Part shown: piece by piece, positions 33,989-42,246 of the stretch
Layout: every line of letters starts with the position of its first letter
How positions within the stretch are numbered: position 1 is the stretch's first letter
Origin: JADKAV01 sp963818505
Lineage (GTDB): Bacteria; Actinomycetota; Actinomycetes; S36-B12; UBA10799
Assembly: GCA_963818505.1 (NCBI GenBank)
Contig: CAWFSJ010000007.1
Span: 186,001-250,000 of the forward strand
Reading direction: 5' to 3'
Length of the DNA stretch: 64,000 nucleotides
The notes under the pieces: generated by a model
Seen by the model: only the letters and a program-made list of their open reading frames with translations
Told to the model about the DNA's origin: nothing
Databases searched by the model: none
Made by a program: the position numbers and the translations under genes

Positions 33989-34855
33989 GTGGTGAAGAGA
34001 TGGCTCCCACTCGCTGTGCTGCTACTGGCCGGATGCGGTCGACTCGACGAACTGACTTACGATCCGCCGATCAACGGTGAGCAGTGGTGCCAGGAGCGCC
34101 CCTGTGTGGAGGTCGGTTCGATCATTCTCAACGAGCCTCTGGGCACCTTCTTGGTGTTCCTCTTAGCGGCGCTGTGGATCGCGGTGGGTCTCTACTTCCT
34201 GGTGAAACGGCACGGGCAGCTTTCGAGGCTCTGGTTCGGGGTCGCCTTGGTCCTCGGGGGGATCGGCGCCGCGCAGGCGGGGGTCAGCTACCAGGCGTTC
34301 AGTTACCAGCTCAAGTGCGCGGGGCGCCAGGAGTGTCTGTACACCAACGGCTTCGAGGTCGGTTACAGCCTCACTCAGGCCTGGAGCGTGAGCGCGATGG
34401 TCGTCGCCGTTGCCTTCGCCTGCACAGTCGGATCCGGCCGTCGGGGGCTGGTGATCTACTCGATCGTCAACGCCGTGGTGTACGTGGGCGTGACCGTCGT
34501 CGGGGTGCTGCTGCCCAGCAAGTTCTTGCTCTCCTTCGAACTGCTCATGCTTTTCGCGCTGCCCGGGATCATCCTGGCGATCGTCATCGGCGCCCGCAGC
34601 GATGTCCCGGTGGGCCGTCCGATCATGGTCGCGGCGATCCTTCTGATCGTGGTCAACGTCGCGTACTTCGCGTACTACGCCGCCGGGATCACCGAAAGCC
34701 TGTGGGACGGCGGGCAGGGGTTCTACTTCTCAGCAAATGATGTTCTGCACATAGGGATGATCGGCTGGCTGGCCTACGTGGCTGTCGCGCTCGGGCCGAA
34801 GCTGGCCGACTACCCTTCGACGATGCGACCGGCGCCGGCGAACCTGGCCCGGTAG
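33989..34855 (+). CDS. Polytopic membrane lipoprotein, unknown
   Basis: A 288-residue protein starting at GTG 33989 (or the next codon, GTG 33992). VVKRWLPLAVLLLAGCG gives a lipobox LAGC. A short external segment with two cysteines (WCQERPCVEVG) is followed by about six or seven membrane helices from residue 45 onward. The family is not recognised. Earlier starts would bury the lipobox and are rejected. It is divergent from padR and overlaps the convergent NlpC/P60 gene by 46 bp. Confidence 0.7.
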   Translation: MVKRWLPLAVLLLAGCGRLDELTYDPPINGEQWCQERPCVEVGSIILNEPLGTFLVFLLAALWIAVGLYFLVKRHGQLSRLWFGVALVLGGIGAAQAGVSYQAFSYQLKCAGRQECLYTNGFEVGYSLTQAWSVSAMVVAVAFACTVGSGRRGLVIYSIVNAVVYVGVTVVGVLLPSKFLLSFELLMLFALPGIILAIVIGARSDVPVGRPIMVAAILLIVVNVAYFAYYAAGITESLWDGGQGFYFSANDVLHIGMIGWLAYVAVALGPKLADYPSTMRPAPANLAR

Positions 34856-35391
34856 TACCCCATCCGGATGCTGTCCACACGCACCCCGGAGCTGGGGTTG
34901 GTCGCGTGGATCATCTTGCCCTTACCGATGTACATCGACACGTGCTGCGAGCCACCGGCACCGTAGAACAGCAGGTCGCCCGGCTTGAGGTTGCGCGGGC
35001 TCACACGGCGCGCGCGGTCCATCTGCGCACCGGAATAGTGGGGCAGGTAGCGTCCCAGCGCGGTCTTGTAGACCCACATGGTGAAGCCGGAGCAGTCGAA
35101 CGAGTTCGGTCCGGAGGCGCCGGCCACGTAGCGCTCGCCCTTCTGGTTCAACGCCACGCGGACCAAGGAGGAACGGGCGCGGTTGGCGCGCTGACGAGCG
35201 GCGATCCGCTTGGCGCGCTTGGCCTGGGCCCGCTTCTGCGCCTTGGTGGGGCCGGCCTCGGTGGGGGCAACCTGGGTCGGGACGGGCACGGGGGTGTCGG
35301 TGGCGATGGCGGCCTGCGTTGGCAGGGCCACGGCTGCACCGGCGACCGCAACAGTCAGCAGGCGAACGGAAGTGGCAGGCGAGAACGCCAT
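34810..35391 (-). CDS. Secreted NlpC/P60 endopeptidase
   Basis: A 193-residue exported protein: signal peptide to about residue 30 (ending AIA), a basic Ala/Lys/Arg-rich region (48-75), and a C-terminal NlpC/P60 domain. Catalytic residues are visible: Cys in FDCSGFTMW, His in SQHVSMYIG and a third polar residue in HATNPSSG. It should cleave D-gamma-glutamyl-meso-diaminopimelate bonds in stem peptides. AAGGAG is well placed before ATG 35391. A c-di-AMP riboswitch occupies its leader. Confidence 0.92.
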   Translation of the reverse strand: MAFSPATSVRLLTVAVAGAAVALPTQAAIATDTPVPVPTQVAPTEAGPTKAQKRAQAKRAKRIAARQRANRARSSLVRVALNQKGERYVAGASGPNSFDCSGFTMWVYKTALGRYLPHYSGAQMDRARRVSPRNLKPGDLLFYGAGGSQHVSMYIGKGKMIHATNPSSGVRVDSIRMGYYRARFAGAGRIVEG

Positions 35392-35409
35392 GCTTATCGA
35401 CTCCTTCTC

Positions 35410-35525
35410 ATACCGCCTACCGGGTTAGCTGACGGGCTCGAGGTTGAGAAGTCCTCTACCGACTCTCGTCGGATTCGCCCCAGGTACCTGGGTCCCCGGC
35501 GCACATGAGCGCCTCGGCGGTTGTG
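35410..35525 (-). promoter_or_regulatory. Cyclic di-AMP riboswitch (ydaO-yuaA type)
   Basis: The minus-strand leader of the NlpC/P60 gene has the conserved order ACCGCCGAGG, GCCGGGGACCCA, TGGGGCGAATCC, GAGCCCGTCAGCTAACC, then TAGGCGGT. The terminal ACCGCC and GGCGGT pair to close the element. The Shine-Dalgarno AAGGAG lies only some 10 nt past its 3' end. This class turns cell-wall hydrolase genes off when c-di-AMP is high, and an NlpC/P60 gene is its classic actinobacterial target. Confidence 0.88.
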
Positions 35526-35639
35526 GTCCGTCCGCGGGTGGTCCTGCGGATTTCGTTGTCGAACCAACTACTCATCGACGGTACCTTGCGAATGACCGAC
35601 CGCCGAGGGGTGGTTACGTGATGTCGCTCACAGCGGCGG

Positions 35640-36269
35640 CTACTCCTGGAAGGGAGCCGGGTCGCCGGCGCCCACCCTGGCGATCACCGGTTCGGCCTCG
35701 GACAGGTCCACCACAGTCGTCGGCTCGGTGCCGCATTCGCCGTCGATGACCGCGTCAAGGGCGTGGTCGAGACGCTCCTTGACTTCCCAGCCGTCTGACA
35801 TCGGCGCGTCGTCGCCGGGCAGCAGCAGTGTGCTCGATAGCAGCGGCTCGCCGAGGGTCTCGACCAGTGCCTGCGCCACCGGGTTGGGAGAGATCCGGAC
35901 TCCGACCGTGCGCTTCTTGGGGTTCATGAACCGCCGCGGCACCTCACGGGTGGCGGGCAGGATGAACGTATAACTGCCGGGGGTCTGGGCTTTGATCAAG
36001 CGGAACATCTTGTTGCTGACGAAGACGAACTGACTCATCTGCGCGAAGTCGTGGCACATCAGGGTGTAGTGGTGGCGGTCATCGAGGTGGCGCAACTCCC
36101 GGATGCGCTCGACGCCGTCGGTGTTGCCCAGTCGGCTGCCGAGCGCGTACCCCGAGTCGGTGGGGTAAGCGATCACCGCATCTTGTTGGATCATCTGCAC
36201 GACCTGGTTGATCAGGCGCTGCTGGGGGTTCACCGGGTGCACATCGAAGAATCGGGCCACCTTCGCCAC
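35640..36269 (-). CDS. YciO/Sua5/YrdC family (threonylcarbamoyl-AMP synthase-like) protein
   Basis: A 209-residue YrdC-fold protein. VIAYPTDSGYALGSR, PGSYTFILPAT, KRTVGVRIS and LLSSTLLLPGDD match the family; the length and details are closest to YciO rather than TsaC. It may bind ATP and RNA; whether it makes threonylcarbamoyl-AMP for tRNA t6A is uncertain. I chose GTG 36269 (VAKVARFF) since the 35 residues before it are unlike the family. It is divergent from the membrane protein at 36.3 kb with 36 bp between. Confidence 0.85.
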   Translation of the reverse strand: MAKVARFFDVHPVNPQQRLINQVVQMIQQDAVIAYPTDSGYALGSRLGNTDGVERIRELRHLDDRHHYTLMCHDFAQMSQFVFVSNKMFRLIKAQTPGSYTFILPATREVPRRFMNPKKRTVGVRISPNPVAQALVETLGEPLLSSTLLLPGDDAPMSDGWEVKERLDHALDAVIDGECGTEPTTVVDLSEAEPVIARVGAGDPAPFQE

Positions 36270-36305
36270 GCTACGCCGCCCTGAGGTGCTACGCCATGGG
36301 CCGGT

Positions 36306-38081
36306 ATGGTGCCGAACGTGTCCGAAGTGATCGTCGCGTCGGTCCCGGGGGTCAGCAAGACAAACGGCTGGCACAAGGCCGACACCGCGGCTGTGGTCGT
36401 CGCATTGATCGGGATCGCGCTGTTCGCTGGTGTTGGCCGGATTGCCTTCCTGCGTGGGGACGACTGGGTGATCCTGGCCATCGTGGCTGAGCCCGGTTTC
36501 TCGATCTTGGACACCTTCCGTCTATACGGGAGTCACTTGATGCCGTTGGGTCAGTCCGCCTTCTGGGTCTCCCGATCGGTATTCGGCGCGACGCCATGGT
36601 GGCCCTTGGTCTGCTTCGGACTCGGGTTCGTTGCGGCTGCCGGGTACTTCACGTGGGCCACCATCCGCATCCTGGTCGGGCCCAGGATGGCTGCGATTGT
36701 GCCCTTCGCGGTGGCGGCCTGGGGACCTGCGGCAATGGCTGCCGTCATGTGGCCGTCCCCAGGTGTGTACATGGCACCCCTGTACGCCGCGACGGCAGCT
36801 GCGACCTACGTGTACGTGCGCGGCCGACTGGGGATCGGCCCGCGCCGCTGGTCTCTGCTGGTGATCGCGGTGGTGGTCGCGGGGCTGTTCGCCTTGGAGA
36901 CGGCGTTGCTCATAGGACCGCTGCTCTTCGCGGTCGAGGCGGCTTGGTTCACCCGCGGTGGTCCTGTGCAGTCAGTGCGGCGTGCCTGGGAATCGCAGCG
37001 CACGCTGTGGTTGGGCCTTATGGCTGTGACGGCGGTCTACCTCGCGATGTACTTCTTGCTGTCCAGCTATTCGCAGGTGATTCCGCAAGATCGGGCGGGG
37101 GTGGACCTTCTCATCGAAGGCATGCTGGTCGTCGCGTGGAAGATCCTGCCAGCCATGGTGGTGGGGGCGCCCTGGATGTGGGACACAGCGGTCGCTCCGC
37201 GAAACGCCGTCGGTGGGTGGGTGTCGGTGATGGTGGCCGTTGTCGCCTGGTTCGTCGTCGTTCGCGGCAGGCGCGCTGGTTGGCGTGCATGGGTGCCCTT
37301 GTTCGCGATGCTGGCGCTCACCGTGGGCGCGCTGTCAGCAGCTCGTCTGGCCACGTTCGGCACCGTTGTTCTGCTGAATCCTTACTACTACTTGGCCGGT
37401 CTCGGGTTGCTCGCCGTGACTTTGGCCGTGGGTTACCTGCCGAGCAGGATCGGGGAGCCTTGCGACGACCCTGCGCCGCGGACAATTCCACTGGTTGTGC
37501 TGGCTGTGGCGCTGCTGACCAGCGTGACGGTGTCCGCGCTCGGTTATGCCCGTGCGGTGTTGCCACTGCCCACTCGCGACTACCTCGGTCAGGCGGCCGT
37601 TTCATTGCAGCAGCCGACCTTGAACACTGCGTCGCCCCGGACCGTCTTCGGCGTCTTCGCGTACTCCGCGCCCTTCGACACCGCAGAGAACACACTGACG
37701 TTCGTAGGAGTGGATGGTGTCTGGGTGCGCGCCGCCGAGGAGCCGTTCATGCTGAACCAGGAAGGGCTGCGGGTCCCGGCTACGGTCGAGGGGGTCGACG
37801 TGGAACTACCACCGGTGTGCCAACCCGTCGACGGGGCGCGCTCGTTCGCCCTGCCGGAAACCCGTGACCCCAATTGGCCGACGTTTGTCATGGCCTACCG
37901 CTCCGGTGCGGACCAGACAGCGGTGGTCGATCTCGGCGGGGACCTGGTCGAGTTGCCCCTTCGGGCAGGGGCGCACACCGTGTACTTCACCGGTCCAGCC
38001 GTCGCGCCCGGACTTCTGCTGCGAGGGCAGGACTTGTGTGTGGAGTCGATGAGCGTGGGTGCGGCGGTTCCCGCCGGCTGA
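36306..38081 (+). CDS. Polytopic membrane protein, GT-C glycosyltransferase-like
   Basis: A 591-residue protein with about 11 membrane helices up to residue 420 and a C-terminal extracellular domain of some 170 residues. The first extracellular loop has LRGDDWVILA, an Asp-Asp placed like the catalytic motif of GT-C (lipid-sugar-dependent) glycosyltransferases; no other motif confirms this. The substrate would be a cell-envelope polymer or protein. ATG 36306 is possible, but GTG 36318 lies 7 nt after TATGGT and could be a leaderless start. Confidence 0.7.
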   Translation: MVPNVSEVIVASVPGVSKTNGWHKADTAAVVVALIGIALFAGVGRIAFLRGDDWVILAIVAEPGFSILDTFRLYGSHLMPLGQSAFWVSRSVFGATPWWPLVCFGLGFVAAAGYFTWATIRILVGPRMAAIVPFAVAAWGPAAMAAVMWPSPGVYMAPLYAATAAATYVYVRGRLGIGPRRWSLLVIAVVVAGLFALETALLIGPLLFAVEAAWFTRGGPVQSVRRAWESQRTLWLGLMAVTAVYLAMYFLLSSYSQVIPQDRAGVDLLIEGMLVVAWKILPAMVVGAPWMWDTAVAPRNAVGGWVSVMVAVVAWFVVVRGRRAGWRAWVPLFAMLALTVGALSAARLATFGTVVLLNPYYYLAGLGLLAVTLAVGYLPSRIGEPCDDPAPRTIPLVVLAVALLTSVTVSALGYARAVLPLPTRDYLGQAAVSLQQPTLNTASPRTVFGVFAYSAPFDTAENTLTFVGVDGVWVRAAEEPFMLNQEGLRVPATVEGVDVELPPVCQPVDGARSFALPETRDPNWPTFVMAYRSGADQTAVVDLGGDLVELPLRAGAHTVYFTGPAVAPGLLLRGQDLCVESMSVGAAVPAG

Positions 38082-38135
38082 GCGGGTGTGGGTTGGGGTT
38101 GGCCGGCAGGCAATGTTGTTTTCCGGCGACTACAT

Positions 38136-38169
38136 GGTCGGTTTCCAGCTTTGGTTCACCAAACCGGCC
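38136..38169. terminator. Terminator hairpin between convergent genes
   Basis: GGTCGGTTT (38136-38144) and AAACCGGCC (38161-38169) pair with one mismatch around a 16-nt loop. It lies between the stop codons of the GT-C-like gene and the DedA gene and could serve both strands. Confidence 0.45.
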
Positions 38170-38172
38170 GCC

Positions 38173-38826
38173 TCAGGCAGCCTTCCGGTTACGGTGCAAC
38201 CTACGCATCACGAATACCGCGAGGGACGCACCGATCAGGATGTAGATGATGTTGTTCGCCGTGTCGATGTGCGCTTCGATGACGTGGTACTGAGTGCCCA
38301 ACAACCAGCCCCCACCGATGAGCAGGAAGTTCCATACAGCTGAGCCGATTGTCGTGAGGACGATGAACCGTCCCACCGGCATTGCGGCCGCACCCGCCGG
38401 AAGCGACACGAGACTGCGAACGCCGGGGATCAACCGGCCGATCAGAACCGCTTTGTCGCCGTGCTTGGAGAACCAGGTGTCAGCCCGGTCGACATCGTCG
38501 GCGTCAATCAGCGGCACGGCCAGCATCACCCGTTTGGTGCGCTCTTCGCCAAAAGCGCGGCCGGCGCCATAGAGGATCAGCGCCCCAATGAGCGAACCCA
38601 GAGTCGCCCAGAACATGGTCAATGGTCCGGAGAGGTCCCCGAAGTAGATCAAGGCCCCGGCGGCGGGCAGGACCACTTCACTCGGGATGGGTGGGACCAA
38701 GGACTCCAACAGGATCAATGCGCCCACCCCGATCTCGCCGAGGGAGTCGATCGTGGACAGAACGAAACCGATCAGACCACCACTGTCATCGGGTGGATTC
38801 AGGGAGGCGGCCAACACAGCGTCCAT
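38173..38826 (-). CDS. DedA family membrane protein
   Basis: A 217-residue protein of the DedA/SNARE-associated family. LESLVPPIPSEVVLPAAG is the signature N-terminal re-entrant segment, with FGEERTKR, WFSKHGDKAVLIGRLIPGVRSLVSLPAGAA and a conserved Arg/Gly pattern following. About five helices are predicted. DedA proteins are lipid-carrier (undecaprenyl phosphate) or phospholipid flippases needed for envelope integrity. It is separate from the ferredoxin operon by 26 bp on the same strand and could be co-transcribed with it. Confidence 0.9.
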   Translation of the reverse strand: MDAVLAASLNPPDDSGGLIGFVLSTIDSLGEIGVGALILLESLVPPIPSEVVLPAAGALIYFGDLSGPLTMFWATLGSLIGALILYGAGRAFGEERTKRVMLAVPLIDADDVDRADTWFSKHGDKAVLIGRLIPGVRSLVSLPAGAAAMPVGRFIVLTTIGSAVWNFLLIGGGWLLGTQYHVIEAHIDTANNIIYILIGASLAVFVMRRLHRNRKAA

Positions 38827-38852
38827 TTTGACACCGGGGTCTGCCGCGGTGA

Positions 38853-39086
38853 CTACTCGTCCAGGTGCAGGGCGAGTCGTGGGCAGGACAGCACCGTGCG
38901 GTGAGCAAGGCGTTCAAGATCCGTTGCGACCTCCACGGACCGCCGGTCGCTCTCGAATCCGGTTGGCTGTGCGTCAGTGTCTGCGAGGATCGGGAAGCCC
39001 CATTCGTCCAACGTGATCACTTCTGGAAGGATCTGCGCGCAGATCCCGAAACCGTCGCAGTGGGTTGGGTCCAGGTGCAGTCTCAT
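38853..39086 (-). CDS. 3Fe-4S ferredoxin
   Basis: A 77-residue acidic ferredoxin. MRLHLDPTHCDGFGICAQ contains Cys10 and Cys16 (CX5C) and Cys68 lies in SCPRLAL. Three cysteines with this spacing suggest one 3Fe-4S cluster, as in the small ferredoxins that serve cytochrome P450 or electron bifurcation chains. ATG 39086 overlaps the end of the NuoF-like gene by 4 bp, so it is the last gene of the five-gene electron-transfer operon. It probably hands electrons to or from the NuoF-like subunit. Confidence 0.85.
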   Translation of the reverse strand: MRLHLDPTHCDGFGICAQILPEVITLDEWGFPILADTDAQPTGFESDRRSVEVATDLERLAHRTVLSCPRLALHLDE

Positions 39087-40369
39087 TGGAAATGCCTTCC
39101 CTTCGCGGTCACAGGGTGTGGATGTGTGACGGGAATCGGCGTCCACGGCCCGGCCGGCGGCTCCGGTGACGAGCACCGGCCGGAGATGTGTTCGCGGACC
39201 TCGCCGGAGAGGACTTCCAGGGCGCTCTGAGTCATGCGGACAGCACCATCGGGCAGTGCACAGCCTCCTCGCCGCGGGATCGCCCGCAGCCGCCCGACCA
39301 GTCGGTCCACTGTGTGGGCGTCTGCCTGACACTGGGCGAGGGCCGACATGTCGGCTGCCGTGGAGGACAGGCCGAAGGCGCAGACCCCACACTGGCCGGC
39401 GCTCTCGCCGGCCAGGTACTGCAGAGTCAAGGCGGTCTCCACAAGGCCGCAGCGCTGTGATGAGAGTGCCCACAGAATGCCGGAGCCGACTGCGATCCCA
39501 CGCTGTCGCAGGCCGTCGGGATCCCAGGTCAGATTCATGAGCTCGGGACTGGCCCATGTTCCCCCGAATCCGCCTGTCCGCAGGGCCGTCAGTTCACCTG
39601 CGATGCCGCCAGCGCTGGCGATGATGTCAAACACAGGTGTCCCGGTGGCGACCTCCACCTCCAGCGTCTCGTGGACATCGCCTCCGACCGAGATCAGCGT
39701 GGTTCCCGGTGTTTCAGGCAGTCCGACGTCTCGGAACCACTGTGCGCCGAAACGCGCGATCAGTGCCACGTGAGCCAGGGTCTCGGCGTTGTTGACCAAC
39801 GTCGGCCTGCCTCGCACACCATGCTCGTATGGATGTGTGCCGTACACCGGAAGTCCCACTCCCGTGCTGATGAAGCGCGCCAACGCTGTCTCCTCGCTGG
39901 CCACGTAACGGGCGGGAGCGGCGACGACCTCGATGCGCACACCACTGTCCGGGCGTTGTCCCAGCGCCTCTCGCAGCACAGGGATCTGCGGGGCGTTCTC
40001 GTGCACGGCGATGTACGCGCGCTTGGCCCCTACGATCGCGGCCGCGACTTCGACGCCGTCGATGACCAGGTGCGGCCGGTTGCGGACCAGTCGGGCATCG
40101 CCGCTGGCAGCAGGTTCGCCCTCCATGGCGTTGCAGACCACCACGGGTGCCCGCCGGTGCTTCTCGGCGCTGCGCAGCACAGCCTGCATCTTCTGAGCGG
40201 TCGGGAACCAGCCCCCGCCGCGCCCCCGCAGCCCCGCGACCCTGACCTCTTCGAGCATCCGTGACGCACTGATCGTTGGTGACGGGCCGTAGCGCTGCGT
40301 GTGTTCTGCAAGGTCGGCGCCGACGGGCTCTCCGAGTGTGAGGCGACGCTGGGTATCTGGGGCCTTCAT
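39083..40369 (-). CDS. NuoF-like (complex I 51-kDa) flavoprotein
   Basis: A 428-residue protein similar to NuoF/HoxF: GLRGRGGGWFPTAQKM (FMN/NADH region), CNAMEGEPAASGDARL, ARYVASEETAL and LVNNAETLAHVALI. The C-terminal cluster region has ESAGQCGVCAFG plus one later Cys (GGCALPDG); the usual SCGKCxPC motif has lost one Cys (Ala replaces it), so a 4Fe-4S cluster may be altered or absent. It likely oxidises NAD(P)H or passes electrons via FMN. It overlaps both neighbours by 4 bp. Confidence 0.87.
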   Translation of the reverse strand: MKAPDTQRRLTLGEPVGADLAEHTQRYGPSPTISASRMLEEVRVAGLRGRGGGWFPTAQKMQAVLRSAEKHRRAPVVVCNAMEGEPAASGDARLVRNRPHLVIDGVEVAAAIVGAKRAYIAVHENAPQIPVLREALGQRPDSGVRIEVVAAPARYVASEETALARFISTGVGLPVYGTHPYEHGVRGRPTLVNNAETLAHVALIARFGAQWFRDVGLPETPGTTLISVGGDVHETLEVEVATGTPVFDIIASAGGIAGELTALRTGGFGGTWASPELMNLTWDPDGLRQRGIAVGSGILWALSSQRCGLVETALTLQYLAGESAGQCGVCAFGLSSTAADMSALAQCQADAHTVDRLVGRLRAIPRRGGCALPDGAVRMTQSALEVLSGEVREHISGRCSSPEPPAGPWTPIPVTHPHPVTAKGRHFQ

Positions 40370-40935
40370 CGAATCTCCTCAACCTCGGGGCGTTCATGCG
40401 GCCTGACATAGCGCAAGATCGTCGCGGGCACGACGAGCACAACGCCTGCCACTGCGATCGTGAACGTCATTCCGCGCTCGAAGCCGGCGGCTAGGGCGTG
40501 GACAGTCGCGAGCGCCCAGCAGATGTAGGTGAGGTCATGGATGAGCCGCCACAGCCGGGCATTGATCTTGTCTCGCAGATAACTGGTGATCAGTACGGCG
40601 AGTATCAGGTCGAACGCCAGAGTGCCCAACCCCACCCAAACCGTCTTGTAAGAGGCCGTGAAGGGGATCAAAGCCGACGACAGCGGAATGTCCACGTACA
40701 AGTCGGCGATGGCTGCAAAGACGTGCAAGACGAGGAACACCAATGTCATGAGCGCGATGTTGCGGTGCAGACTGACCGATCTCACCTCAGGGAACCGTCG
40801 ACTGCTCCAGCCCGCCGACACCACCGCTCCCAGGAACGTCGACACGCTCAACAGCGCCAATGCGGTCAAGCCCGTCGAGCGCTCCACCACCCACACCAGG
40901 CTCACCTGGGACCAATCGATGAAAGCCAGGGTCAT
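40366..40935 (-). CDS. Ferric reductase-like heme b membrane protein
   Basis: A 189-residue protein with six membrane helices. Conserved histidines occur in two pairs, LHRNIALM with VLHVFAAI and LIHDLTY with ATVHALAAG, which fits the two bis-His heme b sites of the ferric reductase-like/MsrQ family. It would move electrons across the membrane to an outside acceptor. I prefer ATG 40935 (GGGAGG upstream); a TTG at 40944 is unlikely. It overlaps apbE by 4 bp and the NuoF-like gene by 4 bp. Confidence 0.85.
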   Translation of the reverse strand: MTLAFIDWSQVSLVWVVERSTGLTALALLSVSTFLGAVVSAGWSSRRFPEVRSVSLHRNIALMTLVFLVLHVFAAIADLYVDIPLSSALIPFTASYKTVWVGLGTLAFDLILAVLITSYLRDKINARLWRLIHDLTYICWALATVHALAAGFERGMTFTIAVAGVVLVVPATILRYVRPHERPEVEEIR

Positions 40936-41792
40936 GCCGGCCAACCTCCCGAAGTTTCAATGCGTCCGTCATTGTGAACAAGTCGAGCCGGCAGTCCCAG
41001 TTCGTCGAGCCATCGTCGCGCCGATGCTCCCCGCACCAGTGCGGCGGTTGCCGCTGCGTTCGCGTGGGAGCAGGTCGCGGCGGCCACGCTCACCGTGCGC
41101 ACCGGCCCACTCACCGGGCGGTGAGTGCGTGGGTCCACCACATGATTTCCTCGCGCCGATCGACGCACGGTGAGGCTGGAAGTGGCCAGCCCGCCTGCGG
41201 TGATGCACACCCGCGAAGCCGGACCTCCCGCTGCCAATTCCCGGTGGTCATCGCCGCACACGATCGGCCAGCCACCTTCAGGAGCAGGCCCGGCCACGGC
41301 GATGTCGCCGAGTAGTGAAACCAGGACCCCTTGGCCTGTTACCGCATGGGCCGCTGCCGCTGCGAGGTCGGCGCACCGTGCCTTTGCGATCGCACCGAGA
41401 TCCAGCGCAAGGCCTTTGCGTAGTCGAACGCGCCCCAACCGCTGGTCGATCTCCACCGCTCGCCAGTCAGGCGCACCGAGCACCGAAACAGCCACTGGCG
41501 TCCGAGTCGCCAGCGTCACCGCGCCGACCGTGGGATCGGCCAGCCCTTGAGTGGCTTGTGCCATGCTCACGGCCTCGCTCAGAACGTCGATGAAAGTGAC
41601 GCTGACCTCGGTCCAGTTCCCGTCGGCGCGGTTCACCCTGCTCAGATCGGAGTCCTCGCGGTAGGCACTGCACGACTGGTCGATCTCGGTGACGGTGTGC
41701 TGCACGACAACGTGGGCTGCGGACGCACTGGTTTGATCCGCGCAGATGTGAGCCCGTCCTCCCCAGAGACTGAAGGTGTGCTGCTCAATCAC
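40932..41792 (-). CDS. apbE: FAD:protein FMN transferase (ApbE)
   Basis: A 286-residue protein of the ApbE fold. Visible blocks are DLSRVNRADG, GLADPTVGAVTLA, LDLGAIAKARCADLAA, SLLGDIAVAG, GGLATSSLTVRRS and HVVDPRTHRPVSG, which form the FAD- and Mg-binding sites. The enzyme attaches FMN to a Thr of a target protein outside the membrane. No signal peptide is obvious from the GTG start at 41792, which is unusual for an extracellular transferase. It lies 1 bp past the stop of the small membrane protein; GGAGG provides a ribosome site. Confidence 0.87.
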   Translation of the reverse strand: MIEQHTFSLWGGRAHICADQTSASAAHVVVQHTVTEIDQSCSAYREDSDLSRVNRADGNWTEVSVTFIDVLSEAVSMAQATQGLADPTVGAVTLATRTPVAVSVLGAPDWRAVEIDQRLGRVRLRKGLALDLGAIAKARCADLAAAAAHAVTGQGVLVSLLGDIAVAGPAPEGGWPIVCGDDHRELAAGGPASRVCITAGGLATSSLTVRRSARGNHVVDPRTHRPVSGPVRTVSVAAATCSHANAAATAALVRGASARRWLDELGLPARLVHNDGRIETSGGWPA

Positions 41793-41793
41793 C

Positions 41794-42063
41794 TCAGGAG
41801 CCTCCGGATGTGGAGGTCGGCGCCTTGGTGGCAGCAGGTGTGGGGGTGGGCTTGTTCGCCGGCGGCTGCACCGTGGAGCCGGGGGCAGGAACGTCGGTCG
41901 TCTGCCGGTTGTCGGCCTGGTCCACGCGCTGTTGATCCCCCCACGCGATACCCACGCCGAGCACCACCGTGGCACCCACCGCGGTCACGGCAACAGCCCT
42001 GGTGACGTTGGTGATCGTGCGCAACTCCTCGTCGCGCTTCTGCGGATCCCATTCGGAACTCAT
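41794..42063 (-). CDS. Small membrane protein with Pro/Thr-rich tail (89 aa)
   Basis: An 89-residue protein: charged N-terminus, one membrane helix at about 20-41 (ITNVTRAVAVTAVGATVVLG) and an extracellular Pro/Thr/Ser-rich tail ending STSGGS. It is first in the operon ahead of apbE, ferric reductase, NuoF-like and ferredoxin genes. Its place suggests it is the flavin-carrying or structural subunit, but it lacks the usual FMN-binding domain and the flavinylation motif SGAT. Unrecognised otherwise. Confidence 0.68.
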   Translation of the reverse strand: MSSEWDPQKRDEELRTITNVTRAVAVTAVGATVVLGVGIAWGDQQRVDQADNRQTTDVPAPGSTVQPPANKPTPTPAATKAPTSTSGGS

Positions 42064-42101
42064 GAGCAATCGTGTGGTCGGGTCAACCCACCGGGGCGCG
42101 A

Positions 42102-42223
42102 GAACCGGTGAAGTTCCGTTCGGTTCACCCTGACGGAGTGACGCGCAGCGCGGGGATCGCAGGCACCCTAGAGGACAAGGTGCCCCGCGGACTGCCCTAG
42201 TGCCTGCTGGCAGTCCGCGGGGC
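42102..42223 (+). other. Structured intergenic region with a 15-bp terminator-like stem
   Basis: Between the divergent small-membrane-protein and PhzF genes. GAACCG/CGGTTC (42102-42107, 42121-42126) and GGTGAA/TTCACC (42107-42112, 42124-42129) are mutually exclusive stems. They are followed by perfect 15-bp arms GCCCCGCGGACTGCC (42182-42196) and GGCAGTCCGCGGGGC (42209-42223). The last is 23 bp before the PhzF start. This is an attenuator- or small-RNA-like layout; no gene upstream explains a terminator here. Confidence 0.45.
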
Positions 42224-42246
42224 GTCTCAGTTCTTAGACTCGATCC

